Part shown: in pieces, positions 17,766-27,362 of the stretch
Numbering within the stretch: position 1 is the stretch's first letter
Layout of the letters: every line of letters starts with the position of its first letter
Source: Streptomyces drozdowiczii
GTDB lineage: Bacteria > Actinomycetota > Actinomycetes > Streptomycetales > Streptomycetaceae
DNA: 64,000 nucleotides
Assembly (NCBI RefSeq): GCF_026167665.1
Contig: NZ_CP098740.1
Location: forward strand, 4,526,001 to 4,590,000
Direction: 5' to 3'
Notes under the pieces: model-generated
Databases searched by the model: none
Seen by the model: the letters and a program-made list of their open reading frames with translations, nothing else
What the model was told of the DNA's origin: nothing
Position numbers and translations under genes: made by a program

Positions 17766-19594
17766 TTATTCGACGGTGACCGACTTCGCCAAGTTGCGGG
17801 CTTGTCGATGTCCCGGCCCATGGCCAGTGCCGTGTGGTACGCGAAGAGCTGGAGCGGGATGCCCATGAGGATCGGGTCCAGCTCGTTCTCGTTCTTCGGC
17901 ACGACGATGGTGTGGTCGGCCTTCTCCTGGACCTGGTGGGCCACGGCGAGGATGCGGCCGCTGCGGGCCTTGATCTCCTCCATCGCGGCGCGGTTCTTCT
18001 CCAGCAGGTCGTCGTCCGGCACGATCGCCACGGTCGGCATCGCGGGCTCGATCAGCGCGAGCGGGCCGTGCTTCAGCTCCGAGGCGGGGTACGCCTCGGC
18101 GTGGATGTACGAGACCTCCTTGAGCTTCAGCGACGCCTCACGGGCCACGGGATAGCCGCGCACCCGGCCGATGAACATCATCGACTTCGCGTCCGCGTAC
18201 TCGGCGGCCAGCCGCTTGATCTCGTCCTCGCCCGCCAGGATCTCGCTGATCTGGGCGGGCAGCCTGCGCAGGCCCTCGATGATCCGCTTGCCGTCGGCGA
18301 CCGACAGGTCCCGGATGCGGCCCAGGTGCAGGGCGAGCAGCGCGAAGGCGACCACGGTGTTGGTGAAGCACTTGGTGGAGACCACGCACACCTCGGGACC
18401 GGCGTGCACGTACGTACCGCCGTCCGCCTCGCGGGCGATCGCCGAGCCGACCACGTTGACCACGCCGAGGACCCGGGCGCCCTTGCGCTTCAGCTCCTGG
18501 ACGGCGGCCAGCACGTCGTACGTCTCACCGGACTGCGAGACCGCGACGTACAGCGTGTCCGGGTCCACGACCGGGTTGCGGTAGCGGAACTCGGAGGCGG
18601 GCTCGGCGTCCGCGGGGATGCGGGCCAGCTCCTCGATCAGCTGGGCGCCGATCTGGCCCGCGTGGTACGAGGTGCCGCAGCCCAGGATCTTGATGCGGCG
18701 GACCCCGCGCGCCTCGCGGGCGTCCAGGTTGAGGCCGCCCAGGTGCACCGTGGAGAAGCGGTCGTCGATCCGGCCGCGCAGCACCCGGTCGACCGCGTCC
18801 GCCTGCTCCGAGATCTCCTTGTGCATGTACGTGTCGTGGCCGCCCATGTCGTACGACTCGGCCTCCCACTCCACGGTGGTCGGCGTGGCCGTCGTGGTCG
18901 AGCCCTCCGTGGTGTACGTACGGAAGTCGTCGGCCTTCAGGGTGGCCATCTCGCCGTCGTCCAGGGTGACGACCTGGCGGGTGTGGGCGACCAGGGCGGC
19001 GACGTCCGAGGCGACGAACATCTCCTTCTCGCCGATGCCGAGGACGACCGGGGAGCCGTTGCGGGCGACCACGATGCGGTCGTTGAAGTCGGCGTGCAGG
19101 ACGGCGATGCCGTAGGTGCCCTCGACGGACCGCAGGGCCTCGCGGACCTTCTCCTCCAGCGTCCCGGCGTCCGAGCGGGCGATCAGGTGGACCAGCACCT
19201 CGGTGTCGGTCTCGGAGAGGAAGACGACGCCGTCGGCGGTCAGCCGGGCGCGCAGCTCGGCGGCGTTGTCGATGATCCCGTTGTGGACGACGGCGACCTT
19301 GCCCTCGGCGTCCAGGTGCGGGTGGGCGTTCTCGTCGCTCGGGGCGCCGTGGGTGGCCCAGCGGGTGTGGGCGATGCCGGTCGTGCCGGCGAAGCGCTTG
19401 GGGACCCGGGACTCCAGCTCGCGGACCCGGCCCTTGGCCTTGACCGACTTCAGCGCGGCGGGCTTCCCGGCCGCGGGCTTCCCGGTGATCACGATCCCGG
19501 CGGAGTCGTAACCCCGGTACTCCAGCCGCTGCAGGCCCTCGAGCAGCAGCGGGGCCACGTCACGCTTTCCGATGTAACCGACGATTCCGCACAT
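17766..19594 (-). CDS. glmS: Glutamine-fructose-6-phosphate aminotransferase (single-base frameshift at the extreme 3' end)
   Basis: GlmS makes glucosamine-6-phosphate from fructose-6-phosphate and glutamine, feeding cell-wall synthesis. The glutaminase domain starts MCGIVGYIG with catalytic Cys2 (residues 1-230). Two SIS sugar-isomerase domains follow, with CGTSYHAG, VSQSGETYDV and ALAMGRDIDKP near the end. The written frame runs past the normal end to 17732. Adding one C to the run at 17798-17800 gives the canonical ending RNLAKSVTVE and a TAA at 17766, about 609 residues. It lies beside hexosaminidase and is probably expressed with the small gene upstream. Confidence 0.95.
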
Positions 19595-19652
19595 AGAGCT
19601 TTCTGTCCTCCGACGACGAACAAGTGAAGGGGTACCCGGCCGCGAGGCGGCC

Positions 19653-19928
19653 TCAGCCGTAGACGATCCGGCGCAGTTGACGGAGCGAGAGCTCCGGCGG
19701 TGCGACCGCGCGGTGCGGCAGTTCGGCCGCGATCCGCTCGAAGATCTCCGTGTTCACCAGGCCGCCGGCCTGCAGTTCGCGGTGGCGGCGGCGGACGAAG
19801 ACCTCGGTCGTCTCGTCGAAGTACGCCAGCACGTCGAGGATCACCCGGGCGGCTTCGCCGCGGGGCAGCGTGGTGCTGCGCACTACGTGGTCAATGAGGT
19901 CGTCGTACGACGAGAGGCGTTCGAGCAC
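19653..19928 (-). CDS. Conserved small helical protein of unknown function
   Basis: A 91-residue, largely helical, charged protein (MLERLSSYDDLIDHVV at the start, LRQLRRIVYG at the end). It has no signal peptide or membrane segment. It lies 58 bases upstream of glmS in the same direction and is likely co-transcribed, so a role in amino-sugar or cell-wall metabolism is conceivable. I do not recognise a family. Confidence 0.65.
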   Translation of the reverse strand: MLERLSSYDDLIDHVVRSTTLPRGEAARVILDVLAYFDETTEVFVRRRHRELQAGGLVNTEIFERIAAELPHRAVAPPELSLRQLRRIVYG

Positions 19929-20148
19929 CCGTCGATACTGCGGCGGAAGGGGCCCGAGCGCAACAATCCTGCCCGATATCGGGCAGGGAGCGGCGATACT
20001 GGCCCCGTTTTTCTGGCTTGGGTGGATTTAGTGCGGGCGGCACGGGGCGCGGGCGACGGGGTGGCGCGGCAGTGGTCGGAGCCGAAGGGGTGAATGTGCA
20101 CATAAGCCGCAAAAGCTCATCAGGGTGCCTGGGTGACCAACGCCGGTA

Positions 20149-20170
20149 AGTGGTCTACACCTTGACCACC
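20149..20170 (+). promoter_or_regulatory. DasR-like (dre) site upstream of the hexosaminidase gene
   Basis: AGTGGTCTACACCTTG matches the known DasR consensus AGTGGTCTAGACCACT at 12 of 16 positions, including the whole left half. A further GACCACC follows. DasR represses chitin and GlcNAc genes until glucosamine-6-phosphate accumulates. Position 75-100 bases before a GH20 gene fits. The 295-base gap 19929-20223 holds nothing else recognised. Confidence 0.65.
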
Positions 20171-20223
20171 CGTGAGACGCGCGGTACGCATGGCGACGGA
20201 GAAAGGTCAGGAGACCCAGCAGA

Positions 20224-21915
20224 GTGACCCCCCAGAAAGGGACCCGGCTTGTGAGACTGCACACGGTACGTCGCAGTGCTCTTCCCCGTTCTCTACCCCG
20301 GCTCCTCGGCTCGCTGCTACTCGTCGCGGCGGCCGGTGTCTCCAGCGCGTGCGCCGCCCCACAGGCGTCCGCCGCCGGTACGGCCGCGGCGGCGTGGGCG
20401 CCCAGGCCGCTCGGCCAGGTGGTGCCCGCCCCCGCCTCGGTCAGACCCGGCGGCGACCCGTACATGCTCAACGGCTCCACCAGGATCCGGACCCTCGGCT
20501 CCTCCGGCGAGGCCCGGAGGATCGGCGACTACCTGGCGGGGCTGCTGCGCCCCTCCACCGGGTTCGCCCTGCCGGTCACCACCAAGGACGGCGCCGACGG
20601 CATCCGGCTCCGGCTCGACCCGCGCGCCGGCAAGCTGGGAGCGGAGGGCTACACGCTCACCTCCGGGCGCGGCAACGTCACCATCACCGCCAGGCAGCCC
20701 GCGGGGCTCTTCCACGGCGTCCAGACGCTGCGCCAGCTGCTTCCGGCCCAAGTGGAGCGCGACACCCGCCAGAAGGGCCCCTGGCGGATCGCCGGCGGCT
20801 CCATCACCGACACCCCGCGCTACGCCTACCGGGGCGCGATGCTCGACGTGGCACGCCACTTCTTCTCGGTGGACGAGGTCAAGCGCTACATCGACCAGGT
20901 CGCCCAGTACAAGTTCAACACCTTCCACATCCACCTCTCCGACGACCAGGGCTGGCGCATCGCCGTCGACTCCTGGCCGAGGCTGGCCACGTACGGCGGC
21001 TCCACCGAGGTCGACGGCGGGCCCGGCGGCTACTACACCAAGGAGCAGTACAAGGAGATCGTGCGGTACGCGGCCTCCCGCTACCTGGAGGTGGTCCCGG
21101 AGATCGACATGCCGAGCCACACCAACGCGGCTCTCGCCTCGTACGCCGAGCTGAACTGCGACGGCGTCGCGCCGCCGCTCTACACCGGCATCAAGGTCGG
21201 GTTCAGCACGCTGTGCGCCGGCAAGGACGTCACGTACGACTTCATCGACGACGTCGTCGGCGAGGTGGCCGCGCTCACGCCCGGCCGGTACTTCCACATC
21301 GGCGGCGACGAGGCGCACTCCACCACCCACGAGGACTACGTGGAGATCATGGACCGGGCCCAGGCGATCGTCGGCAAGTACGGCAAGACCGTGATGGGCT
21401 GGCACCAGCTGACCGGGGCCGACCCGGTGAAGGGCGCCGTCGCGCAGTACTGGGGCTACGACAAGACCAGCGCCGCCGACCGGCAGCAGGTGGTGGACGC
21501 GGCGAAGAACGGCACCAGGCTGGTGCTGTCGCCGGCGGACCGGGTGTACCTCGACATGAAGTACACCGACCAGACCGTGCTGGGCCTGAAGTGGGCCGGC
21601 ACGGTCGAGGTGCAGCGCAGTTACGACTGGGACCCGGGGACGTACCTCACCGGCGCCCCGGAGAGCGCGGTGCTCGGCGTCGAGGCGCCGATCTGGTCCG
21701 AGACCCTGACCGACAGCGACGACATCGACGCCATGGCGTTCCCGCGGCTGCCCGGCGCCGGGGAGCTGGCCTGGTCACCGGCGTCCACGCACGACTGGGA
21801 CACGTACAAGCTGCGGCTCGCGGCGCTCGGGGAGCGGTTCACCGCCCAGGGCATCGACTACTACCGCTCGCCGCAGGTCCCGTGGCCCGCGTCGGAGACG
21901 GCGGGCGGGAGCTGA
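20224..21915 (+). CDS. Secreted GH20 beta-N-acetylhexosaminidase
   Basis: A protein of about 563 residues with an N-terminal signal sequence (LLGSLLLVAAAGVSSAC). It has a GH20b-type small domain (about 50-190) and a GH20 barrel starting YAYRGAMLDVARHFFS. The catalytic Asp-Glu pair is in HIGGDEAHS, where the Asp orients the substrate acetamido group and the Glu is the acid. It releases GlcNAc from chito-oligosaccharides, complementing the GH18 enzyme at 0.8 kb. GTG 20224 and GTG 20251 are both plausible starts. Whether the Cys is lipidated is unclear, because the lipobox is poor. Regulation through the dre site is likely. Confidence 0.92.
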   Translation: MTPQKGTRLVRLHTVRRSALPRSLPRLLGSLLLVAAAGVSSACAAPQASAAGTAAAAWAPRPLGQVVPAPASVRPGGDPYMLNGSTRIRTLGSSGEARRIGDYLAGLLRPSTGFALPVTTKDGADGIRLRLDPRAGKLGAEGYTLTSGRGNVTITARQPAGLFHGVQTLRQLLPAQVERDTRQKGPWRIAGGSITDTPRYAYRGAMLDVARHFFSVDEVKRYIDQVAQYKFNTFHIHLSDDQGWRIAVDSWPRLATYGGSTEVDGGPGGYYTKEQYKEIVRYAASRYLEVVPEIDMPSHTNAALASYAELNCDGVAPPLYTGIKVGFSTLCAGKDVTYDFIDDVVGEVAALTPGRYFHIGGDEAHSTTHEDYVEIMDRAQAIVGKYGKTVMGWHQLTGADPVKGAVAQYWGYDKTSAADRQQVVDAAKNGTRLVLSPADRVYLDMKYTDQTVLGLKWAGTVEVQRSYDWDPGTYLTGAPESAVLGVEAPIWSETLTDSDDIDAMAFPRLPGAGELAWSPASTHDWDTYKLRLAALGERFTAQGIDYYRSPQVPWPASETAGGS

Positions 21916-21920
21916 CACGG

Positions 21921-21963
21921 CACCGCCCCCGGCGGCCGGGCATCCCGGCCGCCGGGGGCGGTG
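21921..21963. terminator. Bidirectional terminator between hexosaminidase and desE-like genes
   Basis: A perfect 19-bp GC stem with a 5-base loop lies between convergent genes. Confidence 0.88.
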
Positions 21964-21973
21964 AACCGTCGCG

Positions 21974-23004
21974 TCAGGCGACCTTCTTGGCGTTCTCGAT
22001 GGCCTTCGCCAGGTCCTCCAGGATCGGCGCGCACTTGTCGTAGCTGTAGATCGGCTCCGTCGTACGCGGGATGACCTGGCCCGCCTTGACGGCCGGCAGC
22101 TGCGCCCAGGTCGGCTTGGAGGTCAGGGCCTCCGGCTGGAGGGCCGAGGAGCGGTTGTCCATCATGATGATGTCGGCGTCGTACTTGTCGACGTTCTCCC
22201 AGCTCAGCTCCTCGAAGAAGCCCGCCGCGTTCACCTTCGGGGCCACGAACTTCACGCCCAGGTCCTGGAAGTACAGGGTGTCGGCGGACATCTTGGCGAG
22301 CGAGACGTAGAACAGGTCCTGGCTGGCCGAGCCGACCATGACCTTGATCTCCGGCTTCGACTTCGCGGCCGCGCGCAGCCGGGCCGCAGCCTTCTCGAAC
22401 CGCGACTTCGCGGCGACGACCTTCGCGGCCTTCACATCGGCGCCGAGCGAGGCCGCCAGGTCCTCGTGGCGCTGGATCGCCTTCGGGATCGTGGTCTCGG
22501 CGGCCCACAGGGCGACGCTCGGGCCAGCTTGAGGATCTTGTCCTTGGACTGGTCCGGCACGTACCAGAGGGCGTCCTTCTGCCACATCGCCGTGACCAGC
22601 AGCTCCGGGCCGAGCTCCGCGTACTTCTCGACGTTGAACTCGCCCCAGACGTTGCCCAGGATCTCGACCTTGCTGATGTCCAGGTCGCCGGCCTGCACGT
22701 CGGGCTTGCCGTCCTCGGTCTTCGTCGGCCCGAAGACCGCCTTGACCTCGATGCCGTAGTCGTGGAGGGCGGCGGCGACACCGGTGAAGGCGACGATGTT
22801 CTTCGGGACGGACTTCGCCTCGGCTATCTGCCCCCGGTCGTCCTTGAACTTCCAGGGCCCGGCGTCGGCGCTCTTGGAGCCCGATCCTGCGGAGTCCTTC
22901 GAGTCGCTGCCGCCGCAGGCCGCGAGCACGGCGCCGAGACCAACGGCACCGCCCATGGCCAGCAGGCCGCGGCGGGTGGGACGGGACGCTCGGGTAGTGC
23001 TCAT
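21974..23004 (-). CDS. desE: Ferric-siderophore-binding lipoprotein, DesE-like (single-base frameshift mid-gene)
   Basis: An N-terminal twin-arginine-like RPTRRGLLAMGGAVG signal with lipobox LAAC is followed by a class III periplasmic-binding fold of the FepB/DesE type, the receptor of an iron-siderophore ABC uptake system. The written frame breaks after DKILKLA. Adding one C to the run at 22521-22523 joins it to SVALWAAETTIPKAI and gives one protein of about 343 residues. A perfect iron box stands upstream. In S. coelicolor desE borders desferrioxamine synthesis genes, which are absent here. The desE assignment rests on context and general similarity. Confidence 0.85.
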
Positions 23005-23058
23005 GACGGAATCCGCCTTCGTACGAGCCGGAGACCGGCAGGTGACACGTTTGAGGGA

Positions 23059-23073
23059 AGGTTAGCCTAACCT
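23059..23073 (-). promoter_or_regulatory. Iron box (DmdR/DtxR operator) upstream of the siderophore-binding gene
   Basis: AGGTTAGCCTAACCT is a perfect 7+1+7 palindrome matching the core of the known streptomycete iron box TTAGGTTAGGCTAACCTAA, centred 62 bases before the start codon. Repression by iron-loaded DmdR1 is expected. Confidence 0.88.
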
Positions 23074-23128
23074 CAAACTCTGTCGACCTGCGGGCCCCGG
23101 CCCGTACGGCAGCGGCGGTGTACGGCGG

Positions 23129-24295
23129 TCAGGCCTGCAGCCCCAGCTCCCTCGCGATCAGCATGCGCTGGACCTCGCTGGTGCCCTCGCCGATCTCCAG
23201 GATCTTGGAGTCGCGCCACATCCGGGCCACCGGGTACTCGTTCATGAAGCCGTAGCCGCCGTGGATCTGGGTCGCCTCGCGGGCGTTGTCCACGGCCACC
23301 GTCGAGGAGTACAGCTTGGCGATGGCCGCCTCCTTCTTGAACGGCTCGTCCGCCAGCAGCCGGGAGGCCGCGTCGCGCCAGCCGATGCGGGCCATGTGCG
23401 CCCGCATCTCCATGTCCGCGATCTTGAACTGGATGGCCTGGTTGGCGCCGATCGGCTTCCCGAAGGCGTGCCGCTCGGCGGCGTACTTCACGGACTCGTC
23501 CACACAGCCCTGCGCCAGGCCCGTCGAGAGCGCCGCGATGGCGATGCGGCCCTCGTCCAGGATGCGCAGGAACTGCGCGTAGCCCCGGCCCTCCTCGCCG
23601 AGCAGGTTCTCCAGCGGGACGCGCACGTCGGAGAAGGACAGCTCGCGGGTGTCCGAGGCGTTCCAGCCGACCTTGGAGTAGGGCGCGGCCACCGTGAAGC
23701 CCGGGGTGCCGGACGGGACGATGATCGAGGAGATCAGCGGGGCGCCGTTCTCCTTGCGGCCGGTCACCGCCGTGACCGTCACCAACTCCGTGATGTCCGT
23801 ACCGGAGTTGGTGATGAAGCACTTGGAGCCGTTGATCACCCACTCGCCCGCCGCCTCGTCGCGCACCGCGGTCGTCCTCGTGCCGCCCGCGTCCGAGCCG
23901 CCGTCCGGCTCGGTCAGGCCGAACGCGCCCAGCGCCTCGCCCGAGCAGAGCTTCGGCAGCCACCGCCGCTTCTGCTCCTCGGTGCCGAAGCGGTAGACCG
24001 GCATCGCGCCCAGCGAGACACCCGCCTCCAGCGTGATCGCGACCGAGGAGTCGACCCGGGCCAGCTCCTCCAGGGCGATGCCGAGCGCGAGGTAGTCGCC
24101 GCCCATCCCGCCGTACTCCTCCGGGAACGGCAGCCCGAACAGGCCCATCCGCCCCATCTCGCGCACGATCTCGTACGGGAACTCGTGCCGCTCGTAGAAG
24201 TCGCCGATCTTCGGGGCGACGACGTCATGGGCGAACTCCTCGACGGTGCGGCGGAGTTCCTCGTGCTCGGCGGTCAGCCGGTGGTCCAGGGACAT
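23129..24295 (-). CDS. Acyl-CoA dehydrogenase (probably isovaleryl- or related short/branched-chain type)
   Basis: A 388-residue flavoprotein with the three acyl-CoA dehydrogenase domains. It shows FGLTEPDGGSDAGGTRT for FAD contact and IGEGTSEVQR near the C-terminus, whose Glu is the catalytic base in the medium-chain type. It stands last in a four-gene operon with HMG-CoA lyase and an acyl-CoA carboxylase. That layout points to the isovaleryl-CoA dehydrogenase step of leucine breakdown, though classical isovaleryl-CoA dehydrogenase has Ala at that Glu. The exact substrate therefore remains open. It starts 7 bases after the upstream gene. Confidence 0.88.
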   Translation of the reverse strand: MSLDHRLTAEHEELRRTVEEFAHDVVAPKIGDFYERHEFPYEIVREMGRMGLFGLPFPEEYGGMGGDYLALGIALEELARVDSSVAITLEAGVSLGAMPVYRFGTEEQKRRWLPKLCSGEALGAFGLTEPDGGSDAGGTRTTAVRDEAAGEWVINGSKCFITNSGTDITELVTVTAVTGRKENGAPLISSIIVPSGTPGFTVAAPYSKVGWNASDTRELSFSDVRVPLENLLGEEGRGYAQFLRILDEGRIAIAALSTGLAQGCVDESVKYAAERHAFGKPIGANQAIQFKIADMEMRAHMARIGWRDAASRLLADEPFKKEAAIAKLYSSTVAVDNAREATQIHGGYGFMNEYPVARMWRDSKILEIGEGTSEVQRMLIARELGLQA

Positions 24296-24302
24296 CGGGG
24301 TA

Positions 24303-25262
24303 TCACTGCTCCTTGTGGGACAGGGCGCGGACGGTACGGGAAGGGCTGGGTCGGCCCAGGTGTCCGGCGAGCCACACGCTGGTGGCGGTGAGCTCGTCGA
24401 GGTCGACCCCGGTTTCGATGCCGAGGCCGTCGAGCATCCACACGAGATCCTCGGTGGCGAGGTTTCCGGTCGCGCTCTTCGCGTACGGGCAGCCGCCGAG
24501 GCCGCCGGCCGACGCGTCCACCGTGGACACGCCGTGCTGGAGCGCCGCCAGGGTGTTGGACAGGGCCTGCCCGTACGTGTCGTGGAAGTGCACCCCGATC
24601 ACGTCGGTGGCCACCCCGGCCTCGTTCAGCCCGGTCAGCAGCGCGGTCACGTGGCCGGGGGTGGCGACGCCGATGGTGTCGCCGAGGGACAGCTCGTCGC
24701 AGCCGAGGTCCATCAGCGCCTTCGCGACCCGGACGACCTGCGGGACGGGCACCGCGCCCTCCCAGGGGTCCCCGAAGCACATCGACAAGTAGCCGCGCAC
24801 ATGCACCGACTCGGCCTTGGCGCGGGCCACCACCGGCGCGAACATCGCCAGCGACTCGTCCACCGTGCGGTTGAGGTTGCGCGCGGCGAACGTCTCCGTG
24901 GCGGAGCCGAACACCGCGATCCCGCGCGCCCCGAGCGCCAGCGCCCGGTCGAGCCCGCGTTCGTTCGGCACGAGGACCGGCAGCGCCACGTCACCGACGT
25001 CCGCGATGTCTCCGAGCATCGGGAACAGCTGCTCGGCGTCGGCGAGTTGGGGCACCCACTTGGGGTGCACGAAGCTGGTGGCCTCGATGGTGGTCAGCCC
25101 GGCGACCGCGAGCCGGCGGATGAACTCCGCCTTCACCTCGGTCGGGACGACCTCCTGCTCGTTCTGGAGGCCGTCGCGGGCGCCGACCTCGTGGATGCGG
25201 ACCCGGGCGGGCAGCCCGTCGGCGGGCACCGTCATCGGCAGCGCGCGGGCGTCGGTGCTCAT
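24303..25262 (-). CDS. Hydroxymethylglutaryl-CoA lyase
   Basis: A 319-residue barrel enzyme that splits HMG-CoA to acetyl-CoA and acetoacetate, the final step of leucine degradation. Markers are [14 protein letters not shown] (catalytic Arg and metal Asp) and the mobile loop [15 protein letters not shown] with its active-site Cys. HFHDTYGQ provides metal-binding His. It overlaps the carboxylase alpha-subunit gene by four bases. Confidence 0.93.
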   Translation of the reverse strand: MSTDARALPMTVPADGLPARVRIHEVGARDGLQNEQEVVPTEVKAEFIRRLAVAGLTTIEATSFVHPKWVPQLADAEQLFPMLGDIADVGDVALPVLVPNERGLDRALALGARGIAVFGSATETFAARNLNRTVDESLAMFAPVVARAKAESVHVRGYLSMCFGDPWEGAVPVPQVVRVAKALMDLGCDELSLGDTIGVATPGHVTALLTGLNEAGVATDVIGVHFHDTYGQALSNTLAALQHGVSTVDASAGGLGGCPYAKSATGNLATEDLVWMLDGLGIETGVDLDELTATSVWLAGHLGRPSPSRTVRALSHKEQ

Positions 25263-27355
25263 GCGTCCTCCCCGGCACCGGCGGCGGGCACGACCACGGC
25301 GAGCACCTGGTCCATGGCCACCGTGGACCCGGCGGTCACGTCGAGTTCGGTCACGGTGCCGGCGTGCGGCGCGGAGATGACGTGCTCCATCTTCATCGCC
25401 TCCACCACCAGCAGGCTCTGCCCGGCGGCGACCTCGTCCCCGACGGCGACCTTCACCACGGTCACCGTCCCGGGCATGGGCGCGGCGAGCGTGTCCGCGC
25501 CGGAGCGGGCGGCGCCGGTCAGCGACGCCTCGACCGGGTCGTGGTCCCGGACGTGCCAGCTGTCGCCGTCCCGGCCGAGCCAGTGCCCCTCCGGGGAGAC
25601 CGCGTACGCGAACACATGCGTGACCCCGGCGAGTTCGAACGCGATCCGGCCGTCACCGGCCGCGAGGGTCCTGGCCTTCTCCGCCGTACCGGGCAGCGGT
25701 CCGAGCGGTCCGCAGGACCCCGATTCCGGGGCGGGCGGGCTCGCGCCCTCGCCGACATGGCCGAAGGTCAGCTCGGTGTCCCCGCCGCCGCACGGCCGCA
25801 GGCCCACCTGGACCGGGTCGTGGCCCGGGATGTGGAAGTCGAGCACCGTCCGGGCCGGAGCGCCGCCGAGCCGCCAGCCGTTGCCCGACGAGAACGGGTC
25901 GGCCCAGGCGCCGTGCGCGGGGCGGGCGGCGGCCGACGCGGTGTGCTGCCGCAGCAGGGCGGCGGCCGCGTACACCTCCTCCGGCACGCCGTCCGGGACC
26001 AGCGCGGCCACCTCGCGCTCCACCAGGCCGGTGTCCAGCTCGCCCGCCACCACGGCGGGGTGGGCCAGCAGCCGGCGCAGGAAGCCCGCGTTGACCGGGA
26101 CGCCGAGGACCACCGTGTCCGCGAGGGCCACCCGCAGCCGGCGCAGGGCGGTGGCCCGGTCGGGGCCGTACGCGATGACCTTGGACAGCATCGGGTCGTA
26201 CAGGCTGCCGACCTCGCCGCCCTCGGCGAGCCCCGAGTCGGTGCGGACCCCGCCGCCCTGCGGCTCGTGCAGCGCCAGCACGGTGCCGCCGGAGGGCAGG
26301 AAGCCGCGGGCCGGGTCCTCGGCGCAGACCCGGGCCTCCACGGCGTGCCCGGTGAGCGCGATGGCGTCCTGCCCGTACGGCAGCGGCTCACCGGAGGCGA
26401 CGCGCAGCTGCCACTCCACCAGGTCGAGCCCGGTGATCAGCTCGGTCACCGGGTGCTCGACCTGGAGCCGGGTGTTCATCTCCATGAAGTAGTACGAGGA
26501 CGGGTCGCTGCCCGGGACGATGAACTCCACCGTGCCCGCGCCGACGTACCCGCAGGAGCGGGCCGCCTGGACGGCCGCCTCGCCCATCGAGGCCCGGGTC
26601 GCCTCGTCCAGCAGGACGGACGGCGCCTCCTCGATGATCTTCTGGTGGCGGCGCTGGAGCGAGCACTCCCGCTCGCCCAGGTGCACCACGTTGCCGTGCG
26701 CGTCGGCCAGGACCTGGATCTCGATGTGGCGCGGCCGGTCGATCCACCGCTCCACCAGCAGTGTGTCGTCGCCGAAGGAGGCGCGGGCCTCGCGCCGGGC
26801 CGCCGCGATCTCGTCCGCGAGCAGCGCCGCGTCCCGGACGAGCCGCATGCCCTTGCCGCCGCCGCCCGCCGAGGGCTTCAGCAGCACGGGCATGCCGATC
26901 CCGGCCGCCGCATCCGCCAGCTCGGCGTCGCTCAGGCCGCTCCCGGAGGAGCCGGGCACCACGGGGACGCCCGCCGCCGAGACCGTCTCCTTGGCCCGGA
27001 TCTTGTCGCCCATGAGCGAGATCGCGGTGGCGGGCGGCCCGATGAAGACCAGCCCCGCCTCCGCGCACGCGCGGGCGAACGCCGCGTTCTCCGCGAGGAA
27101 GCCGTAGCCGGGGTGGACGGCCTGCGCGCCGGTGCGGCGGGCGGCCTCCAGGAGGCGGTCGGCGTCGAGGTAGCTCTCGGAGGCGGGCGCGGGGCCGATC
27201 CGTACCGCCGTGTCGGCCTCCCGTACGTGCCGCGCGTCGGCGTCCGCGTCGCTGAAGACGGCGACCGAGCGCACGCCCAGCTCGCGCAGGGTCCGGATGA
27301 CCCGGACCGCGATCTCGCCGCGGTTGGCGACGAGGACCGTGTCGAACATCGTCAT
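25259..27355 (-). CDS. accA1: Acyl-CoA carboxylase biotinylated alpha subunit (biotin carboxylase plus BCCP), probably 3-methylcrotonyl-CoA carboxylase
   Basis: A 698-residue fusion. The biotin carboxylase domain (about 1-450) has GGGGKGM in the ATP-grasp and [15 protein letters not shown] middle domain follows, and a biotin carboxyl carrier domain ends the protein, with EAMKMEHVI carrying the biotinyl Lys. It carboxylates biotin for transfer by the adjacent beta subunit. Location with HMG-CoA lyase and acyl-CoA dehydrogenase indicates methylcrotonyl-CoA carboxylase, as reported for AccA1-AccD1 of S. coelicolor. It begins 7 bases after the beta-subunit gene. Confidence 0.9.
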   Translation of the reverse strand: MTMFDTVLVANRGEIAVRVIRTLRELGVRSVAVFSDADADARHVREADTAVRIGPAPASESYLDADRLLEAARRTGAQAVHPGYGFLAENAAFARACAEAGLVFIGPPATAISLMGDKIRAKETVSAAGVPVVPGSSGSGLSDAELADAAAGIGMPVLLKPSAGGGGKGMRLVRDAALLADEIAAARREARASFGDDTLLVERWIDRPRHIEIQVLADAHGNVVHLGERECSLQRRHQKIIEEAPSVLLDEATRASMGEAAVQAARSCGYVGAGTVEFIVPGSDPSSYYFMEMNTRLQVEHPVTELITGLDLVEWQLRVASGEPLPYGQDAIALTGHAVEARVCAEDPARGFLPSGGTVLALHEPQGGGVRTDSGLAEGGEVGSLYDPMLSKVIAYGPDRATALRRLRVALADTVVLGVPVNAGFLRRLLAHPAVVAGELDTGLVEREVAALVPDGVPEEVYAAAALLRQHTASAAARPAHGAWADPFSSGNGWRLGGAPARTVLDFHIPGHDPVQVGLRPCGGGDTELTFGHVGEGASPPAPESGSCGPLGPLPGTAEKARTLAAGDGRIAFELAGVTHVFAYAVSPEGHWLGRDGDSWHVRDHDPVEASLTGAARSGADTLAAPMPGTVTVVKVAVGDEVAAGQSLLVVEAMKMEHVISAPHAGTVTELDVTAGSTVAMDQVLAVVVPAAGAGEDA

Positions 27356-27362
27356 CTCTTCC

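Noticed and set aside
17732..19594. glmS with an extended, divergent C-terminus as a true variant
   Set aside because: One added base restores the invariant family ending exactly, and GlmS is essential, so an error is more likely.
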